64,000 nt of DNA, from the NCBI RefSeq assembly GCF_002776525.5, contig NC_045436.1, positions 156,734,666-156,798,665 on the forward strand, read 5' to 3'. A model generated the notes under the pieces. It was not told the DNA's origin and ran no database searches. It worked only from the letters and a program-made list of their open reading frames with translations. Positions 1-12,977 of the stretch are shown piece by piece (position 1 is the stretch's first letter; each line of letters begins with the position of its first letter). The position numbers and the translations under genes were made by a program. Source of the DNA: Piliocolobus tephrosceles (lineage: Eukaryota; Chordata; Mammalia; Primates; Cercopithecidae).

Positions 1-30
1 TATCTCTGGGTATCTTGGCCTCCGTGCCTA

Positions 31-75
31 GCTCTGTCTCTGTCTCTCTCTCTCCACACACACACACATATGTGT
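31..75. repeat. (TC)n/(CA)n microsatellite
   Basis: A TCTG/TC dinucleotide tract runs directly into a short CA tract. It is a simple repeat read directly from the sequence, and any reading frame across it is low complexity. Confidence 0.85.
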
Positions 76-771
76 TTATCTATCATCTTTCTTTCATATA
101 TCTATCTCTATCATGTGTGTATACATCCTTGACCTATGTATATTTGTGTTTATGGGTGTGTATTTTGGGATTGTATTATAGATACACAGTGTTGTTATCA
201 ATTTTTTAACTTCAATACACATTTTTGTGATGAATCCATGTTGCTGTATATTTCTATTAATATTTAATTTCTGCCTATTATACAACCTTACTGTAGTTAC
301 ACTGTAGTGCTTTTAGTACAAAGAGCAATGAATTGCACATAATAGTATTCGGTAAATGTTTATTCATTGATAAGTGCAACTGGACATGGAATTGAAAGAC
401 AAGTCAGTTTAAAGAAATAGAGACATTAATGAAAATATATTTCTAAACTTTCTCAAATTTAGGATTATTAGGTGCGGTTAAAGATTGGCAAATTTTACAC
501 CATAATTTATAACAAAAATTGAAAGTGTAATATCTCCACCTGGGTCATTGGAGATCACTTTCACAAGTTTGAATCTTACTTTAAGCAGACAAATTGACAT
601 CTTTTAATACATCTTCTTTTCTCTTTAGTTTTTGGGGAAAAACATGATATGGTAAGAGATTATGTCTTTAATTGAATCTTTCATTCAGGAAGGTGACATT
701 AAAGAGTTTCACACTGTCTCCTAATTTATTCCTTAGGACTTATACAATTGAATATTTCTAAAAAAAAAAAA
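76..771. other. Single-copy AT-rich DNA, nothing recognised
   Basis: No repeat family, exon-like frame or RNA gene is recognised here. The stretch ends in an A-run just before the first Alu. Confidence 0.5.
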
Positions 772-1110
772 GTCAGGCTCAGTGACTCACGCCTGTAATC
801 ACAGCACTCTGGGAGGCTGAGGCAGGAGGATCACTCAAGGTCAGGAGTTTGAGAAAAACCTGATCAATGTGATGAAATCCCCTCTCTACTAAAAAAATAT
901 AAAAAATTAGATGGGCACGGTGGTGCACATCTGTAGTTCCAGCTACCTGGGAAGCTGAAGCAGGAGAATCACTTGAACCCAGAAGGCAGAGGTTACAGTG
1001 AGCCGAGATCACCCCAAAGCACTCCAGCCTAGGCAACAGAACAAGACTCTTTCAAAAAATAAAAATAAAATTAAAATTAAAAAATCGATAAAATAAAAAT
1101 ATAAAAATAA
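772..1110 (+). mobile_element. Alu SINE (older, S/J-like), sense
   Basis: Both Alu monomers are present in sense orientation: a diverged 5' start, the B-box region, the middle A-rich linker and the right monomer with 'actccagcct'. An A-rich tail broken up by T residues runs to about 1110. Divergence is well above that of the AluY copies elsewhere in the window, so an older subfamily is likely. The antisense reading frame across it is the usual Alu shadow. Confidence 0.93.
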
Positions 1111-3089
1111 ATTAGTCATTTATTTTTTAGCTGAACATATTCTCATATAACAAGATTTTCTGCCATGATATGTTGGTCTAAATTATACAATTTGTTTGAC
1201 TCACAGAAACTAAGTCAGAGACCAATATCCCATTATCCTGACAAAAAATTAAGTGTATGTTCCCATGTTCACTTTAAATTGGCATAGATCTTGGCAGTTA
1301 CATGTACCTAGCCTAAACCTAAGTTGTGAACATTTATAAAATTGCTGAAAATACTATGAGTAATTTTAATTAGTGAGTTCTGAGAATGAAACTCTCTGTC
1401 ACCTAAAAAACAAAACAAAACAAAAAAATACAGATCTAATGTGAGAGAGAAACCCATTTCTCCATTTCCATGTCCTATGTATATTGAATGGATTTTTCTT
1501 TCCTAAACAAGGCGTTTTTCAATGTGCAATATTTCTTAGTATTAAAGAGTCATGTTGAACTTTTTTTGAAACGAAGTCAATTTTTTCCAAGTGTTTAATC
1601 CTTGAGTAACTGGCAGTCTCTTTTGTCAAGTGAGTAAATATGTCTCAACCATTTTTGCTCTTAAAATTCAAATCCAAATTATTTTTGTATGAATACATTT
1701 CACCAAGCACCCTATATAATAAGCATGAACTGTCAATTCCCTATAATTTTGAGGCAATTTTCATATGTTACACCACTATTATGTTATTGTAGGGTAATTG
1801 GTAATTATGCCTAAATTGGGGTGCTTAGAACTCTTACTTACTCTTGAGGAAAAATTATCCATAATTTTCCTCAATAATCCTTTTTTCTACTTAGCTATTT
1901 TATAATTCATTTACATCATGTGCAGGACAGATTTGGCCTTTTTAATAGCATGCTCTGGGCACAATAGGTTAAATTCTTCGTCGTATAAGATTAAGTGAAT
2001 ACAATGAACAGCCGCCAGTCTGGAAATGACTCTTCCTTCCTCTCAATCCCTAGATCTAAGTCAGAAAGATAATGTTAAATGTGTCTGACCAAAAGACACA
2101 CCAGAGTATTAAATTCTTGTGCTATTCTTTTGCTTATATTAAATGTAAGAACTGGTTGCAGCAAATATTCTTTAGCCAAAGACCACTAGGAATAAATCTA
2201 TAATTGAATAATTGGGGTTTATTATATTTTTCATATATAGGAAAAATTGTTTATATCATGAGGAACTGTGAAGGCTCTCAACAAAAGGAGGGAAAAAAGA
2301 ATTAATGTGTTTTGGCCTGTACTGGATGATTTGGGGGCAATGTAAGAAAGTGTATTTCCCAGCTTTGCTTTGAATTCAATGTTGTTGGGAAGCAGGAATA
2401 ATTCCGTGATTGAGTAACTTAAAAAATCTTAGTCAGAAAGAAGAAAGGCCAGGTCAATCTAAAGCTATAACTAGGAAAGAAGTAAGAATCACTCAAAGTA
2501 GTCAAGGTAAGAAAATTCTTGGACATTTCTGTGGCTCAGACAATTATGACATCTTGTCTGTGTTCTCACATCATTATGGAGAGGTCTTTTTTCTTCCTGA
2601 TCTAGCATGATTATGGAATGACCTCATCTGACGTTGATGTACTGTGAAACTGTGTTCAATAGGTGGACACCAAGGCCCCACTGTTGAGTGCCAGACTAGC
2701 TCATAGCATCACCATGATCCACCTGGCAGTACTAGGCCAGCTCCTGAATTTCAGGGCTTCTCCTCTTTCTCAGTAATTATAGCCTTTTAATAATGACCAA
2801 CTACCTATACTAGAAGTTGGAGATAAATGAAGAGAAAGCACTCATTTTGTGAACCAATGTCCCCTTGACTCATTCTTTCATGGCCATCTTTACTGGCTTT
2901 CTGTCTGTCTACAATGCCCAGAAACTTGCTACCTTTGGATCTTTTAATTATTTTCATAATCATCAAAGTTTATAATTATAGTTATTATTAATGCTTTTGT
3001 TTAAAAATCTTAAAAATAGCTGTCTTCATCATGCAACTCAGATAGCCCTAACTCTTAGTTCTTCATTACTCTTTCTTGTTAATAATATT
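1111..3089. other. Single-copy AT-rich DNA, nothing recognised
   Basis: About 2 kb without a repeat family I can name. Short open frames (for example 66 codons at 2410-2610) show no domain or exon context. Heavily decayed ancient repeats may be present below visual detection. Confidence 0.45.
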
Positions 3090-3712
3090 ATTTTTATTGG
3101 CAAATTAAAATGGCATACATTTATGATGTAAAATGTGATGTTTTGATATATGTATATGATATGGAGTGATTACATCAAGTTAATTAACATATTTATGATC
3201 TCATTTTGCATCATTATTTCATGGTGAGACATTTGAAATTTACTCTCTTAGTTATTTTGAAATATACATTATATTATTATTGACTATAGTTACCCTGCTA
3301 TGCAACAGACCTCAAAACCTATTACTTTCCTTCTTTGGAAACTTTTTATCCTTTAACCCACAACTCCCCAGTCCCTCCTTCCCCCACCTCCCAGCCTCTA
3401 GTAACCATCATTTTATTCTCTACTTCTATGAGTTCAACCTTTTTAGATTCTACATGTAAGTGAGATCATGCAATGTTTGTCTTTTTGTGCCTGCCCTATT
3501 TTAATTAGTATAATGTCCTCCAGATTTATCCCTGTAGTTGCAAATGACAGAATTTTCACCTATTTTAAGTCTAAATAGTATTTTGTTGTGTATATATACC
3601 ATATTTTTGCTATCCATTCATCTGTCAATGGACACAGGAAAATCCCATATCTTGGCCATTGTGAATAATGCTGCAGTGAACATGGAAGTGTAGATATCCC
3701 TTCAACTCTCTT
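3090..3712 (-). mobile_element. L1 3' end (L1MA/L1PB-like), antisense
   Basis: Read on the minus strand this is the last part of ORF2 and the 3'UTR of an old primate/mammalian L1. On the + strand the cues are the 'gatgttttgatatatgtat' block, the 'cctctagtaaccatcattt' block, the 'gagatcatgcaatgtttgtc' block and the 'cttggccattgtgaataatg' block, in the expected order. The copy is 5'-truncated at about 3712 and carries many substitutions. It has no coding capacity. Confidence 0.85.
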
Positions 3713-3724
3713 CCCTTTCATCAT

Positions 3725-3905
3725 TACATCTATTAATCTCTAAATAAAATGTCTTGTTTAGTTTTTATTTACTTGCTGTCTGGGCAGATCTCTCTGCAAA
3801 AATGGTAAGTTCCATGAATTTATAAATCATCTTGATTGTATTCACTACTCTTCCCTCTGACACATTCTAGACAATCATTAAATACTGGATGAATGAATAA
3901 ATATA
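3725..3905 (+). mobile_element. L2 LINE 3' end remnant
   Basis: The order 'gtaagttccatgaa', 'attctagacaatcattaaatactggatgaatgaataaat' (split here into its parts) matches the 3' terminus of mammalian L2, including the characteristic terminal ATGAATGAAT-type repeats. It is old and diverged, and the boundaries are approximate. Confidence 0.6.
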
Positions 3906-4504
3906 GAAAGTGGATTTAATTATTAAGTCCTGTGTTCTCTAAAGTTCTCAATATTATGGCTCTTCTGAAGAAAAAAAAATTCAAAATTAGGAAGAAATTT
4001 ATTATCAAAGCGAATATAAAAAATGGTACCATCCCAATTAGAGTCTTCCAAAAGAACCTTACATTTCCTGGGAAATGATGTACAGGAAGAGCAGGAAGAG
4101 GATCCTTGAAGTCATATCATGTGGGCATAATTTTGGTCACTATCTTAGAAACTCTTCTTTATCTTCAGGGCTATGCATTTAAAGCAATTAAAATTAATGA
4201 TTTTTACACTTAACAGAATTAATTTTGTGGCATTCTTATGACTGTGGGCTGAAAGTTTTCACCTAGAGGCAATCACAAGCTCTCTTGAGATAATAATTTA
4301 GCTGATTGTGGATGATACAGTCTGACAAATTACATCTTATGTCAAACTTATCTGTCTAACCCTACTGCAGGTAGCACATGCTTGCATGTAAACGTAGATA
4401 ACAAGACTGTAGGGCAGGTTCTTTCTTACATGCCAAGAGGAGTATACTGCCTAATCCCTCCTGGTGACAAGATTAGGCAGTCCATTAGGATCCTAGCACA
4501 AGAT
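3906..4504. other. Single-copy DNA, nothing recognised
   Basis: Unique-looking sequence between the L2 remnant and the TSD of the old L1. No exon or RNA gene was seen. Confidence 0.45.
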
Positions 4505-4520
4505 AAACTCAGACAGTTTC
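4505..4520. repeat. Left TSD of the ancient L1
   Basis: The sequence aaactcagacagtttc lies immediately upstream of the L1 5' leader. It matches 10046-10062 with one gap and two substitutions. Aged TSDs of L1MA copies are expected to be this imperfect. Confidence 0.55.
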
Positions 4521-5738
4521 AGAGTGATGTCAGCAAGATATTGGAATAGATGGCAATCTACTCATATCCTTCTACAAGAAGAATTTTGCAACTATCCACA
4601 GACAAAAGTCTCTCTGCAGGGGTTTTGGTATTCAGTTAAAAAGTTGTGAAACATCAGTAGAGTCCTAGACCTAGGACGACTGTTTTGAGAGTGCAGACCA
4701 CCACTCAGCTAACACAACCACAGATCTTTCTCTTGGGTTCTAACCAAGAAACAGCCACATTTTCCAAAGGGCTTTTGTATAGTGCTGTTTAGGCTTGAAA
4801 CTTCAAACTAAACCATCTGTCAAGGGGTCTGGGAAGAATTGTACACACTGATTCCTCAGTGGTGAGGCTCCTCTGTCCACTAACATAGGTCTGAGTAGTG
4901 GACCTGAAAGTTTTGCTGTGGCTTGGCTCCATCCCCCACCAACTGTGGACTCGGCTTAGAACTGCTCACACAAAGATCCCAGGGGGAAACATATCCATAT
5001 TTTATAGTCTGGGGGTCTGAAATGCCATGAGGGGCTCACCAACATCCCACAGAAGACCCCTAGTGGCCCAATTTTAACTCCAGACTCTCCTGGTACAGTT
5101 GGAGACTTATCCAGCTTATGAAAAAACCTACTGGGAGACAACTGCCTATCTAAACTTATAAGCAGGGCTGGCCAGCCTCTGTTATACAAAAGATATTGAG
5201 GAGTCCCAGTATCAACTCTAGCCCCTCTAGCTGAGCTTGAGAAAATACCTTACCTGTGCAGGAACCTACGGGGAAACATGTTCCCCAAAGAGCCAATGAG
5301 ACAGAGTTGCCAGGCTTTGTACCATAGCAGATCCTGAGGGGTCCAGTCTTGACTGTAGGAAATTGTCCCATTTTGCAGGGTTTTGCTGCCCATCTGGGTT
5401 ACTGGGACAGGCTCTGGACATGTGTCACTGGACAACTTTCTCACATAGCTCGAGAACCATCCTAGAGTCTATCCCAAGTCCATTCACGGAGGAAAGCCAA
5501 GCCAACTTTGAAGCTCTCAAAAGACATGCAGCAAATATGGGTTTAGATCATCCTCTAGTAGTGAGACAGTTTTAGAGGTCATGGGTACAGGGAACATAAC
5601 ACTCAGTCTACTTAGAATCTGAAGAAATCAAGAAGGTCAAGAACAAACAAAGCCAAACTGCAGGACTGGAAAAGAATACCTGATACCACAATGTACAGAA
5701 ATTGGCACATGTCTACAAGCATCAAGAACACTAAGGCA

Positions 5739-6048
5739 ACTGGGTGCAGTGGCTCATGCCTGTAATCTCAGCAGTTTGGGAGGCCAAAGTGGGTGGATCA
5801 CTGAAACCCAGGAGTTTGAGACCAGCCTGACCAACGTGGTGAAAATCTGTCTCTACCAAGAGGAAAATACAAAAATTAGCCAGGTGTGGTTTTGAGAGTG
5901 TGTAGTCCCTGTTATTCAGGAGGCTGAGGTGAGAGGATCTCTTGAGCCCAGAAGGTGGGGGCTTTATTGAGTCAACTTTGCATCACTGCACTCCAGCCTG
6001 GGTGACGGAGTGAGACTCTGTCTCAAAAAAAAAAAAAAAAAAAAAAAA
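5739..6048 (+). mobile_element. Alu SINE (S-like), sense, inside the ancient L1
   Basis: Full dimeric Alu with a diverged start ('tgggtgcagtggctcatgcc'), right monomer 'cactccagcctgggtgac' and a pure A-tail of about 24 bases at 6025-6048. It sits within the 5' part of the old L1, so it inserted later. Confidence 0.93.
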
Positions 6049-8101
6049 TTAAAGAAAATAACCCATAAATAAAAGGACAAAATAAGGTACCAGAAACTGA
6101 CCTTAAAGTGACAGAGATGTGTATATTTTTTTCAGACAAAAAATTCAAAATATCTATTTTAAGAAAGCTCAATGAATTCTGAAAAACACAGAGAAAAAAT
6201 TCAGAAACTTATCATAGAGATGCAAGAGACATGAAAATAAAAAAAAAATTTAAGAAATCCTGTAGCTGAAAATACAATAAATAAAATAAAAAATGCAACA
6301 GAAAACATCAATAGCAGAATCAATCAAACAGAAGAAAAATAAGTGAGCTCAAAGTAGGCTATTTGAAAATACAGCACGTTATATAAAAATACTGTCAAAG
6401 GAGTTAAAAATAAAAAGGAACAAAGAAGGCCTATGGAATTTATGGGACAACATCAAAGAGCAATAATTTGAGTTATTTGAGTTCAGGAGTGAGTTTAGAA
6501 AGACAAAGGATTAAAATGTTTATTCAAAGAAATAACAGAAAACTTTCCAAACCCAAAGGAATATATAAATATCCAGGTGAAGGAAGGTCAAAAGTCACCT
6601 AGAAGATTCAACCCAAATAAGCCTAACAAAGACATATTATAATCTAACTCGAAGATAAACAACAGAAAGAAAATCTTGATAATAGTCAAAGAAAAGAAGC
6701 AAATAATATGTAAGGGAGTTCCAATAAGCCTGGCAGCAGACTGCTCAGCAGTAACCTTGCGGGCAAAAAGGGAGTGGGATGATATAGTTAGAGTGCTGAA
6801 GAAAAAAGAAAACAAAACAAAACTGCCAATGAAGGATATAGTACCCAACTAAGTTATCTATTAGAAAGGAAGGAGAGATAAAGACTTTTCTAGACAAACA
6901 TAAGTTGAAAGAATTCATCATTACCAGATCTATCTTACAAGAAATGCTAATGGAATTTCTTCAAACTGAAAGAAAAAGATGCTAAAATATAAAAAGAAAC
7001 CATCTGGAAGTACAAAACTCACTGATAAAAAATAATTACACAGAAAACCTTTACTTGTTTTAATACTCTAATACTATAATAATGGTGTATAAACTACCTA
7101 TATATCTTTAGCAGGAAGATGAAAACACAAAAATATTATATAATGATAAAGGGGCAAGATGCTAAAATAATTTTAAAAATATATGTACCCAACATCAGAG
7201 CAGCTAAATACATAAAGCAAATACTGATAGATTAAAGGAAGAGATAGAATGCAATTCAATGATAGTAGGGGAACTGTAATATTCACCTTTTGTCAATCAA
7301 CAAATCATCCCGACAGAAAATGAAAAAAGAAACATAAGAATTAAACTGCACTGGAGACCAAACGGACCTAACTGACATTTATAGAATATTCCATTCAACA
7401 TCTGTGGAATACATATTCTTTTTGACACATGTGAAACATTCCCCAGGATAAACCATATATTAGGCCACAAAACAAATCTTTAAAAAAATTAATTAAAATT
7501 GTATCTAGTATCTTTTCTGACCAAAATGAAACAAAAATAGAAATCAATAACAAAAAGATTATTAGAAATCAAACACATGAAAATTAAAGTGCTTCTGAAT
7601 GATCAGTGGATCGATGAAGAGCATAAGAAATCAAAAAAATTATTTAGATAAGTGTAAATAGAAACACAACATACCAACATCTATGATATACAGCAAAAGT
7701 CTTTCCAAGAAACTTATAGCTATGAATGATAAAGTAAATAATAAACTGAATGATAAAGCATTTACTTTAGCAAAAAGTGAATGGACCTAACAAAAATCAG
7801 TAACATTCCTACACACTGGTAGCAAACTATCTAAAAAAGAAAACAGAAAGCAATTCCATTCTCAATAGCTAACAACAACAGAAAAAAAAAGGACTCAGAA
7901 AGAATTTTAACCAAGAAGAGGTAAATATATCTACAATAAAAATTTCAAAATATCAATGAAAAAAATTGAGAAGGACACAAAAACATATTCCATGTTCAAG
8001 GATTTGAAGAATTAATATTGTTAAAATGTCCATGCTTCTCAGTAAGATCTCAATACAATGTATAGATTAAATGGAATCTCTATCAAAATACCAATAACAT
8101 T

Positions 8102-8325
8102 GGAAGCTCCGCCTCCCGGGTTCAGGCCATTCTCCTGCCTCAGCCTCCCGAATAGCTGGGACTACAGGCGCCCGCCACCTCGCCGGGCTAGTTTTTTGTA
8201 TTTTTTAGTAGAGATGGGGTTTCACCGTGTTAGCCAGGATGGTCTCGATCTCCTGACCTCGTGATCCGCCCGTCTCGGCCTCCCAAAGTACTGGGATTAC
8301 AGGCTTGAGCCACCGCGCCCGGGCC
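8102..8325 (-). mobile_element. AluY lacking its 3' end and A-tail, antisense
   Basis: On the + strand the element begins in the middle of the right monomer ('aagctccgcctcccggg') and runs to a complete 5' terminus ('gccaccgcgcccgggcc'). About 60 bases of right-monomer 3' sequence and the whole poly-A are absent. The flanks carry a perfect 12-bp TSD, accaataacatt, at 8090-8101 and 8326-8337. The 'ccacctcgccgggctag' and 'aggcttgagccacc' variants match young Old World monkey AluY. This is an unusual insertion form, because Alus normally keep the tail and lose the 5' end. Confidence 0.93.
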
Positions 8326-10045
8326 ACCAATAACATTCTTCACAGAAGTTTTCTTTTTCTAAAACCCTAAAGTTTTGATAGAACCACACACGAGATGCCA
8401 AATAGCCAAAGTACTCTTGAGCAAAAAGAGCAAACCTGAACGCATCACACTACCTGACTTAAAAATATAACACAAAGCAATATAATAAAATAATCAAAAC
8501 AACCTGGTGCTGGTACAAAAACAGACATATACTTCAGTGGAAAGAATAGAGAATTCAGAAATAAATCCACAGATTTACAGCCAACTGATCTTTGACAAAG
8601 TCACCAAGAACACACACTGGGGAAAGGATAGGCTCTTCAATAAATGGTGCTGGGAAAACTAGATATCTATTTGCAGAAGAATGAAACTGGACTCCTATCT
8701 TTCACCATATGCAGAACTCAACTCAAAGTGAATTAAAGACTTAAATGTAAGACTTGAAACCATAAAACTAGTACAAGAAAACAGGTGAAACGCTTTACCA
8801 CACTGGTCTGGGCAATAATGTTTGAAGTAAGACCTCAAAAAACACAGGCAACAAAAGACAAAGAAAGTAGACAAATGGAATTCCATCAAACTAAAACTTC
8901 TACACAGCAAAGAAAATAATCAAAAGTGAAGAGACAACCTACTGAATGAAAATAAAAACTTTGCAAATTATGCACCTGACAAGGGGTTAATATCCAGATT
9001 AGCTAGGAACCCAAACAACTCAATAGCAAAAGCAACACAATTCAATTTAAACGTGGACAAAATATCTGAATAGATATTGAGATTCTCAGAAGAAGACATA
9101 CATATGGCCAATCAGAATATGAAGAAAATGAACATCACTAATCGTCAGAGACATGCAAATCAAAATCTCATTGAGATATCATCTCACCCTAGTTAAAATC
9201 ATTATTATCAAAAACAGCAAATGCTGGTAAGGATGTGAAGAAGGAAGAAAATTACTCATTGTTGGTGGGAATGGAAATTAATATAGTGATTATTCCCATA
9301 GGGATATGGAAAACATTATAGAAGTTTCTCAGAATGATTAAAAATAGAACTGCTATATGATACAGCAATTCCACCACTTGGTATATATCCAAATAAATGG
9401 AATCAGTATGTCAAAGAAATACTTGCATATCTGTGTTAACTGCAGCACTATTCACAGTTGTCCAAATATGCAATTAACCTAAGTACCTATCTACAAATGA
9501 GTAAATAAAGAGAAAATGTGGTATATTTATGTAAAGGAATATTATTCAGTCACAAAAAAGATTGAAATCTTGTCATTTGCAGTATCATGAATGAGCCTGG
9601 AGGTCATTTTTAAGTGGAATGTGCCAGGCACAGAAAGACAAATACTACATGAGCTCACTCACATGTGGAATCTAAAAGAAGATCTTAAAGGAGTAAAGAG
9701 TTGATAGTTGTTAACAGAGACTAGATAAGGCTAAGGGGAAAGGGGAAATGGGAGGGGTTATTTAAGGCAACAAAGTTACAGTCTGATAGGAGAACTAAGC
9801 CCTGTTGTTCCAATATACATTATGGTGACTATAGTTAACAGTAATGTATTGTACATTGCAAGATAACTAGAAGACAGAATTCTGAATGCTTTCTCCACAA
9901 ATAAATGATAAATATCTGAGGTGATGGATATGCTAATTATCCTAATTTGATTATTACACATTGTAAACATGTATAAAACATCACCCTGTACCCCACAAAT
10001 ATATACAATTACTACATGTTAATTAAAAACAAATGGAAAAAATAG

Positions 10046-10062
10046 AAACCTCAGGCTGTTTC
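10046..10062. repeat. Right TSD of the ancient L1
   Basis: The sequence aaacctcaggctgtttc directly follows the A-rich 3' tail of the old L1 and is the partner of 4505-4520. Confidence 0.55.
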
Positions 10063-11752
10063 TATAGGCACAACCTGTCATATAGAAGAAAGGCAAAACA
10101 AATAAATTAATATTTGTTTGATTATCTAGCTGGAGAGTTGGCCATTGTCATGCCATATGGTTAGCATATTTTATTTAAGTGCTACCATTAAGATCTAATC
10201 TCATCCATACTCTACAGATCCATTAAAGGTCATGTTGCAATAGAGTCCTGTTGAGGGCTGACTCTTCATGGTCCTTCTGCATATTCTATATCAGTATTTA
10301 TTTTGAACTATTTTCTAAATATTATATATATAACAAGCAGCTTTGGAAGATACAAATTGGGCCTTTCTCTGGGGCAGAGGGCAGAATTAGCTCCTGCCCA
10401 GGATGATAAAGTTCATGTCCTCCTCTGGGATAATGGTTGGAAAGTTTTGCTAGTAGCTGTTTTAAAAGATTTGCATTTCCGAAGCTCAACATTTCTTACA
10501 TATATGCACACATATGTAACCACTTTATATGTAGCATCTACTTGTGTCTCCCTTCACAACATTTCAATGGGACTTGGAGAGGTCAGCTTACATACTTGGC
10601 TGTGTCATGAGTGAAAAAGCTACCCTTTGTCTCAAACTCAGGACATTTGTGTCTTCTGTCACCACTTATGAAACTTCGGCAGGCTAATTTGATAGCTTTC
10701 AAGTAAAGTGTCAGACCCTTCACAATTCTCAATAGGCATTCCCATGTGACTATGTAGAAATGACTATAGTCATTTCTAAAAGTTTGTCATGTGGTACAGA
10801 AAAAAATACATATTAAATGCAGAGTTAGAGATAGTGTGTTAGCTCTGCCTTGGGTATGTTGCCTTCTGCGTATGGACATATTTTTATATCTATAAAATGA
10901 GCAAGTATGGTCACTCATATTGCTTCATCACACATAAGATCAGTTGATAATCCACACAATTCCATACAATTTTAGCTATAACTCCATCCTTTTTTCCCAT
11001 TCCAGTAGATACATGTAGGTAATTAAGTGAAAATACTGATTTACATTTGTATAGTTTAAAGAAAAGGAAATTAATCAAAAGCCAACTATTTCTAGGTATA
11101 GATGACTCGTAACTGACCTTATAACTAGTTATGACACATCACAGAGTAGTTTCCTTGAAATTATGTGGATGTGACAATTTCCAAGGTTTCTTCCAAGGCT
11201 GTAATTTCTCCAAGTACTAGTTCGGAGTAGGAATGCAATCTCGTATTTCCATGTTATCCAGACAAATGTATCTCTCCTCATACTTGCTACCGGAAAATGA
11301 CTTCATCACTGGGGCAGATCTGTCTTATTTTGTAGCTCATATCAAACACCTTATGTAAGTCACCACATTTTTCTCCTATGAAATATATGTGAAAGAGTCA
11401 CATAACTAGCCTGATTAATATCTCACATCTTTCTATAAATACTAATTTCTAAAAGGCATATCAAACATATTGCCCTGGGAATATGAGGAAACTATTGAGT
11501 TACCTCTATAGTTACTCATGGAATCCAGAGCTCCTTTTCTGTGACTATGAACTAAAGATTCAGTTTTTATGTTGGTCTTTAGATGAGTGATAGTGTTAAA
11601 ATCCAGCAGGCAGTACATGAAGAAGTTGGGCAGTACATGAAAAAGTCAGCTAAACATTATTTCTTTTGGAATAATAGAATTATAGGAAGAAAGAAAGTTA
11701 CTAAAAGCTAAAGTTAAAAAAAAACAAAAAACAAAAGTCAGTGCAGTCTGCA
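10063..11752. other. Single-copy DNA, nothing firmly recognised
   Basis: It contains a 103-codon open frame at 10303-10614 (+) with no recognisable domain, and a short tandem duplication at 11609-11648 (unit 20 bp, 'cagtacatgaagaagttggg'). A weak MIR-like segment around 10830-10930 ('tatctataaaatgagcaag') is possible. There is no exon evidence. Confidence 0.4.
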
Positions 11753-12051
11753 GGCCTGGAATGGTGGCTCATGCCTGTAATCTCACCACTTTGTGAAGCC
11801 AGGATGGGTGGATCATTTCAGGCCAGGAGTTCGAGACCAGCCTGGCTAAAATGATGAAATCCTGTTTCCACCAAAAATATAAAAATTAACCAGGCATCAT
11901 GGCGAGCGCCTGCAGTCCCAGCTCCTGAGGAGGCTGAGGCAGGAGAATCGCTTGAACCTGGGAGGCAGAGGTTGCAGTGAGCAGAGATTGCACCACTGCA
12001 CTCCAGCCTGGGCAACATAGAGACTCTGTCTCAAGAAAAAAATAATAATAA
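11753..12051 (+). mobile_element. Alu SINE (S-like), sense
   Basis: Complete dimer from 'ggcctggaatggtggctcatg' (first 20 bases are diagnostic) to 'cactccagcctgggcaac', with a short AATAAT-rich tail. It is diverged at many CpG sites. The frames on the minus strand are Alu shadows. Confidence 0.95.
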
Positions 12052-12977
12052 TCTGAGATTTGAGTCTGACATTCATCCCTGGTGTGCTAGGCTCTTTGAA
12101 GTTCCCCAATATTAAGGAGAATTCTTCGTATCATTCATATGCTTGCTTATGTCTCAGGCCAGGTTGCTAGGATCTTTTTCTTCAATTGATTTTCAGAGGG
12201 AAATGTTAGCTAGTATGAGTAGACTACCGGTTATTGAGTGCTTTCTAACAGTATTTAATAGCAACCTGGCCCTCTTAGCAGGTACTCAAGCTTTTTCAAA
12301 AATATGAGCTGAACTACTGCTCAGAACATTTTCTCTTTTATTTTGTTGATTATACTGCATTCCTGTTGTTTGGATGATGAATTAAGCTGGCAAAAGACAG
12401 ACTATTCAGAAAGGAAGTGTCTTGTCTTCAATTTTATACTGTAATTTCTTGTCTAAAGCAACAAATTTTGTTCCATTTTCATTTCATCGTCCACCTATGA
12501 TGACACAGGGGTCCTATGATGACACAGAAAAAGAACATTTCTTTTTCTCCAATGAAATGCACTTTAATATCTTATCAATTAAGGTTCTTTTTGTTTTCCA
12601 AGGTGACATAGATAACTTATTAAATATGTCTGCACTATCTTTTACCAAGAAAAAAACATAGTTATAAGGATATGAATAATAAAACAATACAAAAACACTA
12701 AGAAATAATGAAGAAAGATGAAACACTCGGAATCCACGAATGGGAAAGGAAATGGTGCCAACTGGAGCTTCTCTACAAATTATGTTTTATGAAGTGTTAC
12801 ACACAGAGATAGGCCAAAGTTTGCTCTTACATTTTTTTAGCAGTCACTAGGTGGGAGCTAACACGGTGAATAATTGATTTTACAGAATCCATGAGGTAAA
12901 GTGAAAACTCACAGAAAGCCTAATTGTTTCTGATGTGAGAAAAAGCAGAAATGCTTCCTAAGTGTTCTCACGGGTAA
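12052..12977. other. Single-copy DNA with a short tandem duplication
   Basis: No repeat family is recognised. At 12494-12531 a 15-base word (cctatgatgacacag) occurs twice at a 19-base spacing, a small local duplication. Confidence 0.5.

Larger units (their letters stand above)
4521..10045 (+). mobile_element. Near full-length ancient L1 (L1MA/L1PB type), dead
   Basis: The element starts with an old-L1 5' leader ('gatgtcagcaagatattgga'). It continues through an ORF1-like section, where the conserved block around 6718-6990 includes 'aagggagtgggatgatata' and 'tacaagaaatgctaatgg'. It then passes through the ORF2 endonuclease start ('gtacccaacatcagagcag', 7187 on), a deleted middle, the late ORF2 block (8340-9700, 'ataaatggtgctgggaaaac') and a 3'UTR ending near 'caccctgtaccccacaaat'. 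Two Alus (5739-6048, 8102-8325) interrupt it. Without them it is about 5 kb, so some of ORF2, including the RT core, seems lost. No frame is open. Flanks 4505-4520 (aaactcagacagtttc) and 10046-10062 (aaacctcaggctgtttc) look like a decayed TSD. Subfamily assignment is from memory. Confidence 0.85.

Noticed and set aside
10303..10614. 103-codon open frame on the + strand
   Set aside because: No recognisable domain, no exon borders or coding bias visible; random length for AT-moderate DNA.
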